DNA of 64,000 nucleotides from PALSA-894 sp963757565 (GTDB taxonomy: Bacteria; Pseudomonadota; Alphaproteobacteria; Rhizobiales; Xanthobacteraceae): contig CAVWSB010000011.1 in the NCBI GenBank assembly GCA_963757565.1, positions 682,001 through 746,000 of the forward strand, read 5' to 3'. Positions 43,114-51,677 of this stretch are shown here, piece by piece. The notes below the pieces were generated by a model that saw only the letters and a list, made by a program, of their open reading frames with translations, made no database searches and had not been told where the DNA came from. Both the position numbers and the translations under genes were made by a program. How positions within the stretch are numbered: position 1 is the stretch's first letter; the number at the start of each line of letters is the position of its first letter.

Positions 43114-43962
43114 TTAGCGTTGCGATGTGACGCCGGCGGATTTCGCGCGGGCGTTCAGGCTTCTTGCGTTCGGTGTCCCGGTCTTTCCTCTTTCGGCACG
43201 GTGCATCACTGGCGACCAGCCCTTGGTCTCGGCAGCTCCCGTGCGAACGAGGTCGATCTCGAAGGCGTAGCGATCCGGCCGATAAAGCGCATGCAGATAT
43301 TCGACACCTCGGCCGGCCTGATCGTGCACGACGCGGATGAGTTCGATCAGTGGCGATCCCGAGCGAACGTCCAGTGCCTCGGCGATGTCGGGACTCGCAA
43401 GCGCCGCGCTCATGCGCTGGCGCGCGCGCTCGACCTTCACGCCCGCGCGATCGAGCAGTTCGAGCAGCGGCCGTGAGGCGAGCTCCTGTCGGCTGAATGT
43501 GATCGCCAGGTCCTCGGGCACATAGGTCGTCAGGTAGGAGAAAGGGACGCCGTCGACCGCGCGTACGCGCACCGAGCGCTGCAGCAGTTGATCCTGTCCG
43601 GCACCGAGCGCCTGCGCCACGGCGCCTTCGGCGGGGACGTAATCGAAAGACAGGAGTTTGACCGCGGTGCGGCGGCCCATGTCGGCGAGATTGGCGAGCA
43701 CGCCGGAAATATCGGCCGTCATCGGCGCCGGAGCCGGGCGATAGATCACGCGGGTGCCCGCGCTGCGCCGCCGCTCGATCAGCCGTTCCCTGGCCAGTTC
43801 GCCGAGCGCGCGCCGTACGGTCACGCGCGAAACGCCATGGCGCGCCGCAAGCTCGTTTTCTGTGGGAAGCCTCGTGCCGTAACCCGTCGCGCCGCTCAGG
43901 ATGCGGTCGCGCAGGACCAGATAGACCTGCTTTGCCTTCGCTTCGCCAAGCCAGTCGCGCAC
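43114..43962 (-). CDS. GntR family transcriptional regulator with UTRA domain (HutC-type)
   Basis: A 282-residue regulator with an N-terminal winged helix-turn-helix (about 10-75; 'LPTENELAARHGVSRVTVRR', 'ALGELARERLIERRRSAGTRV') and a C-terminal UTRA effector-binding domain (about 95-245; 'FSYLTTYVPEDLA', 'SGSPLIELIRVVHDQAGRGV', 'LHALYRPDRYAFEIDL'). It is the first gene of the minus-strand operon running to 31814 and probably controls it in response to the transported compound. A palindrome and promoter-like elements lie just upstream. Confidence 0.92.
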   Translation of the reverse strand: MRDWLGEAKAKQVYLVLRDRILSGATGYGTRLPTENELAARHGVSRVTVRRALGELARERLIERRRSAGTRVIYRPAPAPMTADISGVLANLADMGRRTAVKLLSFDYVPAEGAVAQALGAGQDQLLQRSVRVRAVDGVPFSYLTTYVPEDLAITFSRQELASRPLLELLDRAGVKVERARQRMSAALASPDIAEALDVRSGSPLIELIRVVHDQAGRGVEYLHALYRPDRYAFEIDLVRTGAAETKGWSPVMHRAERGKTGTPNARSLNARAKSAGVTSQR

Positions 43963-44004
43963 GCGGAGCTCAATGTTCGGGGCTGCCGAGCCGGCACGCC
44001 CATT

Positions 44005-44043
44005 TGGTATTCTTTACCATACAATATTGGAGAGCGTCCGCAA
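44005..44043 (-). promoter_or_regulatory. candidate promoter and operator of the gntR-led operon
   Basis: Reading the minus strand, a -35-like TTGCGG (44043-44038) and a -10-like TATGGT (44021-44016) are separated by 16 bases. A perfect 5-5-5 inverted repeat (TGGTA, AAGAA, TACCA on the minus strand; 44019-44005) overlaps the -10. It lies about 45 bases upstream of the GntR start. HutC/UTRA-type GntR proteins bind short palindromes in such positions. Spacing and hexamers are reasonable but not strong. Confidence 0.45.
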
Positions 44044-44149
44044 GCTTCGGCCGCGAGAACCGGGCGCTTCGCCGCATAGCGTATCCAGGAGGCGTCATTG
44101 AAATTGCTGCGCATCGCGGCAGAGGCCGGTTGCACTCTTAAACAGCGGA

Positions 44150-46012
44150 TCAAAGACCTTTCGCGGATCCGCGACGCCGATAGTACGGGTCGCGGCGCGC
44201 GAGCACTCTTTGAAACGGCGCTTTGTCGCCAACGTCGCGCGAGCGGAAAATCGACTGTGCGCTGACGTTCCCTTGGCTGACGTCATCGAGGTAGATCGGC
44301 TTGGAAAAATAAAAGCCTTGCGCAAGGCGGATTCGCGTTGCGGCGTGGAGATAAGCGAGCTCCTCGTGCGTTTCGACACCTTCCGCAATGATGCTCATGC
44401 CGAGCGCGTGGCCGATCGATTCAATGGCCCGCAGAATGCTCTGGTTGCGCGGGCGCTCGTGAATGGCGGTAATGAACGAGCGGTCGATCTTGATCTCGTC
44501 GGCCACGATATCCGCAAGTGCGCCGAGCGAGGAATAACCCGTTCCGAAGTCATCGATGGAAACCTTGACGCCGATCTCCCGAAGGATCGGGAGAATTTGA
44601 GTTTGGAATTCGCCCTTGGCGAGAAACGCCTCCTCGGTCAGCTCGATCATGAAGCGATGCGCCAGCCCGCTTTCGCGCAGCACATCGGCCATTTCGTTCA
44701 TGAATTCCGCATCGCTTGCTTGCTTGGCGGCGATGTTGATGCTGACGGAGGTCTCCGGGCCGAACATGGCATCGAGTTGATCGATCGAAGCCAGTGTCTG
44801 TTCAAGAACGAACTGAGCCACCGCATTGATCAGGCCGAGTTCGATCGCGAGGGCGATGAATTCGCCCGGCGGATGGAGTTCGCCATTGTCGTCCCGCCAG
44901 CGCACAAGCGTCTCGAACCCGACGACCTTTTGGGTCTTGATGTCCACCTTGGGCTGAAAGGCACAACAGAGTTTGCGGTCGCGGATCGCCAGCCGGAGCC
45001 GCTGTTCCGCCTCCATGCGCGCCACGGCCGTATTCCCCACTTCGGGATCGAACAGAACCACACCACCCTTCGATCCGCGCTTTGCCTGGTACATGGCGCT
45101 GTCGGCATTGCACCGCAGCGTTTCGTAGTTGCGGCCGTGATGCGGATAGACGCTGATGCCGATCGAGCACGAGCCGAAGACTTCGAAGTCCTCGATTTGG
45201 AACGGTTGCCGGAGCGCGGTCATTTTTTCGACGACGATCGATTTGGCGTCGTCTTCGCTTTCGATGCCGGCCACGATCAATACAAATTCGTCGCCGCCGA
45301 TCCGCGCCAGCATGTCTCCTGGACGGAGTGTCTTGGCGATGCGCTCACCCATCTTGACGAGCAGTGCATCGCCGACCGCATGGCTGTAGTAGTCGTTGAT
45401 GTGCTTGAAGTTATCGAGATCGATGAAGGCCAGTGCAAATCGCGCCGTACCGTTGTCATGCCGGATCATCGAGTCGACGTGCCGGTGCATCATGACACGG
45501 TCGGGCAAGCCGGTAAGCTTGTCGATGTGGGCGCTTTCAGCGAGTTCGCGCTCGGTCTGTTTGAATTCCGTGATGTCGATCGAGCTTGAAACCAGAAATT
45601 TCTGGTCTCCGCATTGAACCGGGGCATGCGTGATGCGCCAGATACGTTCGCCATCCTGTTCGGGCAAGGTTTCCTCTGCCACGATGGCATCGCCTTGACC
45701 CAGGATGTTGAGCTCCCAGTCGCGCCGGTTCACCGCATCGGTCGCAGACAGAAAATCCGCTGGCGAACGGCCGATCAAGCTTTCAGGCTCGATCGCCAGA
45801 TGAGCGGCAGCCTTCTCGTTGACATAGAGAAAGCGTCCATCTTCGCCCTGGACCGTCACGCTGAGCGGCAAGCGGTCCATGACGGTCATCAGAATCGGTG
45901 CGTCGATCTGCTGAACGGCGGACGGGTCGGTTTGCGGCGGCTCGTCGCGAACGGGGTCCGCGACGACCTCTGCAAGGTCGTCTGCTGCTTTTCGAGAAAC
46001 TGACACGTACAA
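44150..46012 (-). CDS. PAS-GGDEF-EAL protein (c-di-GMP synthesis/degradation)
   Basis: A 620-residue cytoplasmic protein with no clear membrane segment. A PAS domain (about 40-150; 'LPLSVTVQGEDGRFLYVNEK', 'VSSSIDITEFKQTERELAE') leads into a GGDEF domain (about 165-325) with the active-site GGDEF and an RPGD inhibitory site five residues before it, so diguanylate cyclase activity and product inhibition are plausible. The EAL domain (about 340-590) has 'FETLVRW' in place of FEALVRW but retains 'SIDDFGTGYSSL', 'IKIDRSFI' and 'IIAEGVETHEE'. It is isolated between the gntR operon and the thioesterase pair. Confidence 0.92.
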   Translation of the reverse strand: MYVSVSRKAADDLAEVVADPVRDEPPQTDPSAVQQIDAPILMTVMDRLPLSVTVQGEDGRFLYVNEKAAAHLAIEPESLIGRSPADFLSATDAVNRRDWELNILGQGDAIVAEETLPEQDGERIWRITHAPVQCGDQKFLVSSSIDITEFKQTERELAESAHIDKLTGLPDRVMMHRHVDSMIRHDNGTARFALAFIDLDNFKHINDYYSHAVGDALLVKMGERIAKTLRPGDMLARIGGDEFVLIVAGIESEDDAKSIVVEKMTALRQPFQIEDFEVFGSCSIGISVYPHHGRNYETLRCNADSAMYQAKRGSKGGVVLFDPEVGNTAVARMEAEQRLRLAIRDRKLCCAFQPKVDIKTQKVVGFETLVRWRDDNGELHPPGEFIALAIELGLINAVAQFVLEQTLASIDQLDAMFGPETSVSINIAAKQASDAEFMNEMADVLRESGLAHRFMIELTEEAFLAKGEFQTQILPILREIGVKVSIDDFGTGYSSLGALADIVADEIKIDRSFITAIHERPRNQSILRAIESIGHALGMSIIAEGVETHEELAYLHAATRIRLAQGFYFSKPIYLDDVSQGNVSAQSIFRSRDVGDKAPFQRVLARRDPYYRRRGSAKGL

Positions 46013-46264
46013 CGCCCACCGCTTGCCGACGCGATATCTCTGCGCTTCTCATAGCCGAAAACAATTGGGATTTTGTTTTCATAGAGGAAGGTTCCGCAAC
46101 GTGGTTATGCGTTGCTTACCCGCGCTGCAAAGGGTCGTTGCGTCGGAGCACAGTCAGGGCAGATTGGTGGCCTGAGTGCCGTAATTCAGCAAGCAAGCGC
46201 GGTTGGCCTCGCCAACAGCGAAGTGCAACAGCGTTAATCGGATCCAAATGCGATCCCGGCGCGC

Positions 46265-46642
46265 CTACTTCGGGTGTGCGGTCGAATGGACCGCGACGAC
46301 CTGCCAGCGGCCTTCGTCCTTGACCCAGACGGTCAGCGCGAGCGAGTTGACCTTCTTTTCCACGTCCCTGACCTTGAGGTCGATCTGCAGCCGGCAATGC
46401 ACCAGCGCGGTGTCGCCATAGCGCGAGACGGTTTCGCCGCTGGTCTTGATGCTTTGGTAGTCCCACCGCCGGTCGCGAACGCCGCCGAGATAGCTTGCCT
46501 TGCTGTCCGCCACGCCGCTGGAGTGCGTGTAATTCAAATCTCGATGCAGCAGCCGGTCGAGTTCGGCGACATCGCCGGCACACATCGCCTTGAAGCGGCG
46601 TTGCTCCAGTGCCAGGATCTCGACCGCCATCGGATCGGTCAT
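46265..46642 (-). CDS. NTF2-like (SnoaL/DUF4440-type) protein
   Basis: A 125-residue alpha+beta-barrel protein of the NTF2-like group ('MAVEILALEQRRFKAMCAGD', 'LDRLLHRDLNYTHSSG', 'RWQVVAVHSTAH'). Members act as small isomerases, dehydratases or ligand carriers, and the exact role is unknown. The frame is open to 46759, but ATG 46642 gives the domain without the upstream shadow of the thioesterase gene. It follows the thioesterase gene by 2 bases on the same strand. Confidence 0.75.
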   Translation of the reverse strand: MTDPMAVEILALEQRRFKAMCAGDVAELDRLLHRDLNYTHSSGVADSKASYLGGVRDRRWDYQSIKTSGETVSRYGDTALVHCRLQIDLKVRDVEKKVNSLALTVWVKDEGRWQVVAVHSTAHPK

Positions 46643-46644
46643 GG

Positions 46645-47085
46645 CTACTTTTTCCCCAGCGTCTTCCACACGCCGTTCGCGGTGCCGACGACACGCTCGC
46701 CGACCATCAGCTCGGCGCTCATGAAAATGAGCGAGCGCGTGCGACGCACCACCTTGCAATGCGCCTCGACGAATTCGCCCATCTGCACCGCATCGACGAA
46801 ATGCACGTCGAGGTGAACGGTGGCCTGCGGCTGCCTGCCGTTGGCGTACCAGCAGGTCATTCCCATCGAGCGGTCCGCGAAGGTCATCAGCATGCCGCCC
46901 TGCAGCACGTTGCGGCGGTTGTGGTGCTTGGGCTCGACCATGAAACCGAAGCGCGGCGCGTCATCCGGGCCGGCGCCGGGCTTGGGCTTGTTCCAGAACG
47001 GGCCGACCAGCCCGATGAATCCGTCGTCCGAATAGGCTTCCCAGCCGTCGGCGGCCGGATCGAAGGGCTTTGCTTTCGCGTCCAT
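46645..47085 (-). CDS. PaaI/acyl-CoA thioesterase-like hotdog-fold protein
   Basis: A 146-residue hotdog-fold protein. The segment 'GFMVEPKHHNRRNVLQGGML' with 'MTFADRSMGMTCWYANG' matches the PaaI/YbgC-type thioesterase core, including the Asn and Gly-Gly preceding the central helix. It probably hydrolyses an acyl-CoA. It is co-directional with the NTF2-like gene and divergent from the gamma-glutamyltransferase gene with about 80 bases between. Confidence 0.82.
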   Translation of the reverse strand: MDAKAKPFDPAADGWEAYSDDGFIGLVGPFWNKPKPGAGPDDAPRFGFMVEPKHHNRRNVLQGGMLMTFADRSMGMTCWYANGRQPQATVHLDVHFVDAVQMGEFVEAHCKVVRRTRSLIFMSAELMVGERVVGTANGVWKTLGKK

Positions 47086-47165
47086 GCGGGCGGTTTAGCG
47101 GCTTAGCGGCCATCCTGAATAGGGGGTGTTGTGGGCGCTACGCGCATGCGTATCATTCCAAAATC

Positions 47166-48737
47166 ATGCAGTTCACACCCGCGCCCCACACCGCCCAACA
47201 CTGGCAGATCACCAAGCCCTCCGCCTCGGGCAAGCGCGGCATGGTGGTGTCGCAGTCGCGCGATGCTGCCGAGGCCGGTGTCGCGGTGCTTGATGCCGGC
47301 GGCAATGCGATCGATGCCGCGATCGCGACCGCGCTGGCGCTCACGACACTGGAGCCGTGGAATTCCGGGCTTGGTGGCATCGGTCACGCGGTGGTGCATC
47401 GCGCCGGGGAGGCGCGCGCCGATTGGGTCGATTTCGGTCCGACCGCGCCGGCGGCGCTCGATCCGAAGCTGTTCAAGCTCACCGGGAGCGTCGCCTCGGA
47501 TCTGTTCGCCTGGCCGGAGGTCGAGGGCGATGTGAACATCCACGGGCCGCTCTCGTTCGTGATCCCGTCGGCCGCCGCAGGCTACGAGGAGATGCACCGG
47601 CGCTGGGGGCGGCTGCCGCTTTCCGAGATCGCTGTGCCCGCGATCGCGCTTGCGAAGCGCGGCCTGCCGGAGGACTGGTACACGACGCTGAAAGTCGCGG
47701 TCTCGGCCCCGATCCTGCGCAAATATGCCGAAAGCGCGCGCATCTATCTGCGCGATGGGCTGCCGCCGGTCCCGCCCTATCAGGGCGGACTAAAATATTT
47801 CCGCCTCGGCAATCTGCCCGACACGCTGGAGCGTCTGGCGAAGGCTGGCTGGCGCGACCTGTATGAGGGTGACATCGCCGCCAGCATCGTGGCCGACGTG
47901 AAGGCGCTTGGCGGCATCGTGTCGGCCGGGGACCTGCGCGGCTGCAAGGCGCGTGTCGCGCCCGCAACCGAAGTGCCATGGCGCGGCCGCACGCTGCAAC
48001 TCACCGGCCCCCTCACTGCCGCACCGACCGCTGCCGATGTGCTGCGCCGCATGTCCGATGCGCGCTTCGGCGCCAAGCCGGACGCCGCCTGGTATGTGGC
48101 GCTCGCGCGGGCGCTCAAGTCGGCCTATGCGCAACGCCTCTCGTCGCTGGGCGATGCCGAGCCGCAGGCCGCGGAAAGCTGTACCACGCACATCACGGTC
48201 GCCGATGCCGAAGGCACAATGATATCGCTCACCACGACGCTCCTCTCCTCGATGGGCAGCCGCACCGTGCTGCCGACGAGCGGTATTCTCATGAACAACG
48301 GGGTAATGTGGTTCGACCCGCAGCCCGGCCAGCCCAATTCGGTCGGCTCGGGCAAGCGCCCGCTCACCAACATGTTCCCGATCATTTTGCGCGACGGCGC
48401 GACGCCGTGGATCGCGGCCGGCGCCTCCGGCGGGCGGCGCATCATGGCGGCGGTGCTGCAACTGATTTCGTTCGTGGCGGATTTCGGCATGACGCCGGAG
48501 GCGGCCGCGCACCAGCCGCGTATCGACGTATCCGGCCCAAGTCTCGTCACGGCCGACCAGCGCCTCGCGCCGGACATTCTCGCGGCGCTTGAGGCCGAGG
48601 GGAACACGCTGATCGTCGAGCACACCGTGCTGCCGATCAATTTCGCCTGCCCGAACCTGATCGCACAGTCCGATGGCTCGCGCACCGGCATCAGCGATGC
48701 GGCCTCACCATGGTCGGCGGCGGTCGCGCAGTCCTGA
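47166..48737 (+). CDS. gamma-glutamyltransferase family protein
   Basis: A 523-residue Ntn-hydrolase precursor. The N-terminal part has 'MVVSQSRDAAEAGVAVLDAG', 'GNAIDAAIATALALTTLEP' and 'SGLGGIGHAVVH'. The autoprocessing site is 'ESCTTHITVADAEGTMISLT', where the second Thr of TTH would be the nucleophile. The small subunit has 'NNGVMWFDPQPGQPNSVGSG' and 'KRPLTNMFPII'. No signal peptide is visible from ATG 47166, so a cytoplasmic enzyme is likely. The open frame starts at 47070, upstream of a reasonable start. A role in cleaving gamma-glutamyl or related amide bonds is expected. Confidence 0.87.
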   Translation: MQFTPAPHTAQHWQITKPSASGKRGMVVSQSRDAAEAGVAVLDAGGNAIDAAIATALALTTLEPWNSGLGGIGHAVVHRAGEARADWVDFGPTAPAALDPKLFKLTGSVASDLFAWPEVEGDVNIHGPLSFVIPSAAAGYEEMHRRWGRLPLSEIAVPAIALAKRGLPEDWYTTLKVAVSAPILRKYAESARIYLRDGLPPVPPYQGGLKYFRLGNLPDTLERLAKAGWRDLYEGDIAASIVADVKALGGIVSAGDLRGCKARVAPATEVPWRGRTLQLTGPLTAAPTAADVLRRMSDARFGAKPDAAWYVALARALKSAYAQRLSSLGDAEPQAAESCTTHITVADAEGTMISLTTTLLSSMGSRTVLPTSGILMNNGVMWFDPQPGQPNSVGSGKRPLTNMFPIILRDGATPWIAAGASGGRRIMAAVLQLISFVADFGMTPEAAAHQPRIDVSGPSLVTADQRLAPDILAALEAEGNTLIVEHTVLPINFACPNLIAQSDGSRTGISDAASPWSAAVAQS

Positions 48738-48838
48738 ACCTGCGAACTTTCGTCGGGTTGACCGCGCGCCGCCGCGCACCATAGCCTCGCGGCCCACAGG
48801 AGACGCCGGACAACGGCGCCGGCAGAGGGAACGGGCTT

Positions 48839-49642
48839 TTGGACGCAACCGTGCGCGACGAAGCGCCAGCAAGGGCGCGCGATGTCATCGCGATCCGACA
48901 TCTGTCGAAGACCTATGGGCGCGCCGGCGGCGTGGTCGCGCTCTCGGACATCGACTGCACGGTTGCGGACGGCGAATTTCTCTCGATCGTCGGGCCGTCC
49001 GGCTGCGGCAAGTCTACGCTGCTGAAGATCCTTGCCGGGCTGCTCCGCGCGACGGACGGGCAGGCGCTGCTCAACGGCGCGCCGATCGAAGGCCCGCGCA
49101 AGGATATCGGCGTCGTGTTCCAGTCGCCGGTGCTGTTTCCGTGGCGCAGCGTGCTCGGTAACGTGCTGCTGCCGGCCGACGTGCAGAAACTCAGTCGCGA
49201 GACCATGACACAGCGCGCGATGGAGCTGCTTGCGCTGGTCGGCCTGTCGGGCTTCGAGCACCGCTATCCGTGGGAGCTGTCCGGCGGCATGCAGCAGCGC
49301 GTCGCGCTGGTGCGCGCTCTGATCCACGATCCGGCGCTGCTGTTGATGGACGAGCCGTTCGGTGCGCTCGACGCGATGACGCGCGAGGCGATGAATGTCG
49401 AGCTGCAGCGCATCTGGATGGAGCGGCGCAAGACGGTCGTGTTCATCACGCATTCGACCAGCGAAGCGGTGTTCCTCGCCGACCGCGTGATGGTCATGAC
49501 GCCGCGGCCGGGCAAAATCGGCGACCTGTTCGCCGTGGACCTGCCGCGCCCGCGCACCCTCGACATCATGACCACCGAACGGTTTGGCGTATACGTGCGG
49601 CGCGTGCGCAATGCGCTTAACGCCGGGGGAGGGCTCGAATGA
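48839..49642 (+). CDS. ABC transporter ATP-binding protein, SsuB/TauB type (second system)
   Basis: A 267-residue ATPase with Walker A 'GPSGCGKST', Q-loop 'VFQSPVLFPWRSVLGNVLLP', signature 'LSGGMQQR' and Walker B 'LLLMDEPFGALDAMT', then 'FITHSTSEAVFLADRV'. The start is a TTG at 48839 preceded by AGAGGGAACGGG; GTG 48851 is the alternative and no ATG is available near the N-terminus. Its stop overlaps the permease start (ATGA). It belongs to a three-gene NMT1/SsuA-type importer. Confidence 0.9.
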   Translation: MDATVRDEAPARARDVIAIRHLSKTYGRAGGVVALSDIDCTVADGEFLSIVGPSGCGKSTLLKILAGLLRATDGQALLNGAPIEGPRKDIGVVFQSPVLFPWRSVLGNVLLPADVQKLSRETMTQRAMELLALVGLSGFEHRYPWELSGGMQQRVALVRALIHDPALLLMDEPFGALDAMTREAMNVELQRIWMERRKTVVFITHSTSEAVFLADRVMVMTPRPGKIGDLFAVDLPRPRTLDIMTTERFGVYVRRVRNALNAGGGLE

Positions 49643-50436
49643 TCGGCGGGCCCAAGAACTTTGTCCTGCGGCTGCTGCTGATCGCGGCATTTCTCGGCGC
49701 GTGGGAAGCCTTCGTGCGCGTGTTCGAAATTCCGCTCTTCATCCTGCCGACGCCATCGAACGTGTTCGTCGCTCTGTATCGCGGCATCGCAAGCTCGCTC
49801 TATATCGATCACGTCTGGATCACCATCACAGAAACGCTGCTCGGCTTCGTGCTCGGCACCTCGCTCGCGTTTCTGCTCGGCACGGTGATCGCGCTCTCGC
49901 GCCCGGTCGAGTACTTCCTCTACCCGTTCGTGGTGATGTTTCAGGCAATGCCGAAGGTCGCGCTTGCGCCGCTGATCATCGTGTGGTTCGGGCTCGGGCT
50001 CACCTCCAAGGTGGTGAACGCCGCGCTGGTCGCGTTCTTCCCGCTGATGGTCAATACCATCGTCGGACTTCGCTCGGCCGAAGAGGACAAGATCAATCTG
50101 ATGAAGTCGCTTGCGGCGACGCGCGGGCAGATCTTCTGGATGCTGCAACTGCCGAACGCGATGCCTTACATTTTTGCCGGACTTGAGATCGCGATGATCT
50201 TCGCGCTGATCGGCGCAATCGTCGCCGAGTTCGTCGGCGCGCAAGCCGGCCTCGGCATGCTGATCCAGAGCATGAACTTCACCATGGACGTCGCAGGTCA
50301 GTTTTCCGTGCTGCTGCTCTTGTCGCTGATCGGCCTCGGGCTGAACTGGATCGTGACTGCCATGCGCGCCCGCGTGCTGTTCTGGGATGCCTCGCAGAAA
50401 TTCAGCGACGATGCCGCCAAAAAGGAAGCCGCATAG
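49639..50436 (+). CDS. ABC transporter permease, SsuC/TauC type (second system)
   Basis: A 265-residue inner-membrane permease with about six hydrophobic helices and the EAA-type docking loop 'LMKSLAATRGQIFWMLQLPNA'. It overlaps the ATPase gene by 4 bases. Unlike the system at the start of the window there is only one permease, so a homodimeric channel is expected. Confidence 0.88.
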   Translation: MIGGPKNFVLRLLLIAAFLGAWEAFVRVFEIPLFILPTPSNVFVALYRGIASSLYIDHVWITITETLLGFVLGTSLAFLLGTVIALSRPVEYFLYPFVVMFQAMPKVALAPLIIVWFGLGLTSKVVNAALVAFFPLMVNTIVGLRSAEEDKINLMKSLAATRGQIFWMLQLPNAMPYIFAGLEIAMIFALIGAIVAEFVGAQAGLGMLIQSMNFTMDVAGQFSVLLLLSLIGLGLNWIVTAMRARVLFWDASQKFSDDAAKKEAA

Positions 50437-50448
50437 ACACACGCCGCT

Positions 50449-50514
50449 CATTCCCGAGAAGCGGGAATCCAGTTCTTGGCCCCTGGGTCCCCGCTTTCGC
50501 AGGGACGAGCGGAG
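50449..50514. repeat. REP-like palindromic element, copy 1
   Basis: Two adjacent stem-loops: ATTCCCG/CGGGAAT and GTCCCCGC/GCAGGGAC (one mismatch in the second stem). The same paired-hairpin layout recurs at 51599 and 62301. It lies between the permease and the binding-protein genes of one operon, where it could tune mRNA stability. Elements with this 'CCCGCTTTCGCGGG' core are common in Bradyrhizobium-like genomes. Confidence 0.65.
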
Positions 50515-50537
50515 AAAAGCCTGGAGGGAGAGAGAAA

Positions 50538-51593
50538 ATGAAGCGAACCATCCTGCTATCCGTGCTGGCGTTTGCCGCAAGCGTCAGCCTCGCACAGGCG
50601 CAAACCACCGTGCGCATCGCGTGGTGCGCGAAAACCGTGTCGTCGGCCGCCGCGCCCTACGCGATCGCCACCAAGATGGGCTGGTACGCCAAGGACGGCA
50701 TCAAGATCGAACTGATACCGCTTCCGGGCTCGACCGACTGCGTGAAGGCGGTTGCCACCAAGGACGTGCAGTACGGCGTGCCCTCGATCGAGCCGGTCGC
50801 GATCATCCGTCCGCAGGGCGTCAAGATCAAAAACTTCTACACGGCGTATCAGGCGAACATCTACGGCATCGCGGTGCCGGAGGATTCACCGATCAAGACG
50901 TTCGCTGATCTCAAGGGCAAGAAGATCGGCGTGACGTCGATGGCGTCGGCCGGGGTGATCGTGGCGCGGGCGCTTGCAAAGAGTAACGGCCTTGATCCCG
51001 ACAAGGACGTGTCGATCGTCGTGGCAGGGGAGGCGGCGCAGACGGCTGCGCTGTTGCGCTCCAAGCAGGTCGACGCGCTCTCGCAGTTCGACACGCAATA
51101 TGCGCTCACCGAAAACGCTGGCGCCAAGCTGCGCATGCTCGATACGAAAGATATCGCGATCTTCCCGTCGAACGGCTTCATCGCGCTGGAAGATCGCCTT
51201 GCCAACAATCGCGCCGAGGCGGTCGCGGTCGCCAAGGGCTACGCGATGGGCACGGTGTTCGCGATCGCGAATCCAGAGGCCGCGATCCGCATCATGTGGG
51301 AGGTCTATCCGCAGACCAAGGCCACCGGCAAGGACGAGGCGACCGCCATGAAGGATGACGTGAAGACGCTCGAGGCGCGCGCCAAAAGCTGGCGTCTTGA
51401 ATCGGTCGGCGCGACGAAGTGGGGTGAGAACCTCGTCGGCAATTACGACAAGTATGTCGATTTCCTGGTCAAGAACGGGGTGCTGAAGCAGGCGGTGCCT
51501 GGGAGCGATCTGGTCACCAACGACCTGATCGACGACATCAACAAGTTCGACGCCAAGGCGATCGAGGTGCAGGCGAAGGCATATAAGGGATAG
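50538..51593 (+). CDS. ABC transporter substrate-binding protein, NMT1/SsuA type (second system)
   Basis: A 351-residue periplasmic binding protein. Signal peptide 'MKRTILLSVLAFAASVSLAQ' is followed by 'VRIAWCAKTVSSAAAPYAIA' and 'GWYAKDGIKIELIPLPGST', typical of the NMT1/SsuA class, and 'DLKGKKIGVTSMASAGVIVA' at the domain crossover. GGAGGGAGAGAG precedes the ATG. It is separated from the permease by a REP-like element. The ligand is unknown. Confidence 0.9.
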   Translation: MKRTILLSVLAFAASVSLAQAQTTVRIAWCAKTVSSAAAPYAIATKMGWYAKDGIKIELIPLPGSTDCVKAVATKDVQYGVPSIEPVAIIRPQGVKIKNFYTAYQANIYGIAVPEDSPIKTFADLKGKKIGVTSMASAGVIVARALAKSNGLDPDKDVSIVVAGEAAQTAALLRSKQVDALSQFDTQYALTENAGAKLRMLDTKDIAIFPSNGFIALEDRLANNRAEAVAVAKGYAMGTVFAIANPEAAIRIMWEVYPQTKATGKDEATAMKDDVKTLEARAKSWRLESVGATKWGENLVGNYDKYVDFLVKNGVLKQAVPGSDLVTNDLIDDINKFDAKAIEVQAKAYKG

Positions 51594-51598
51594 TTCCG

Positions 51599-51670
51599 AT
51601 CATGCCCGCGAAAGCGGGCATTCAGCACTTGGCCAAGGACTGGGTCCCCGCTTTCGCGGGGACGAGCGGA
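51599..51670. repeat. REP-like palindromic element, copy 2 (possible bidirectional terminator)
   Basis: Two perfect stem-loops, TGCCCGC-GAAA-GCGGGCA and GTCCCCGC-TTTC-GCGGGGAC, sit between two convergent genes whose stops flank it within 10 bases. Position and symmetry suit a terminator for both. The sequence is clearly related to the copies at 50449 and 62301. Confidence 0.7.
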
Positions 51671-51677
51671 TCAAAAG

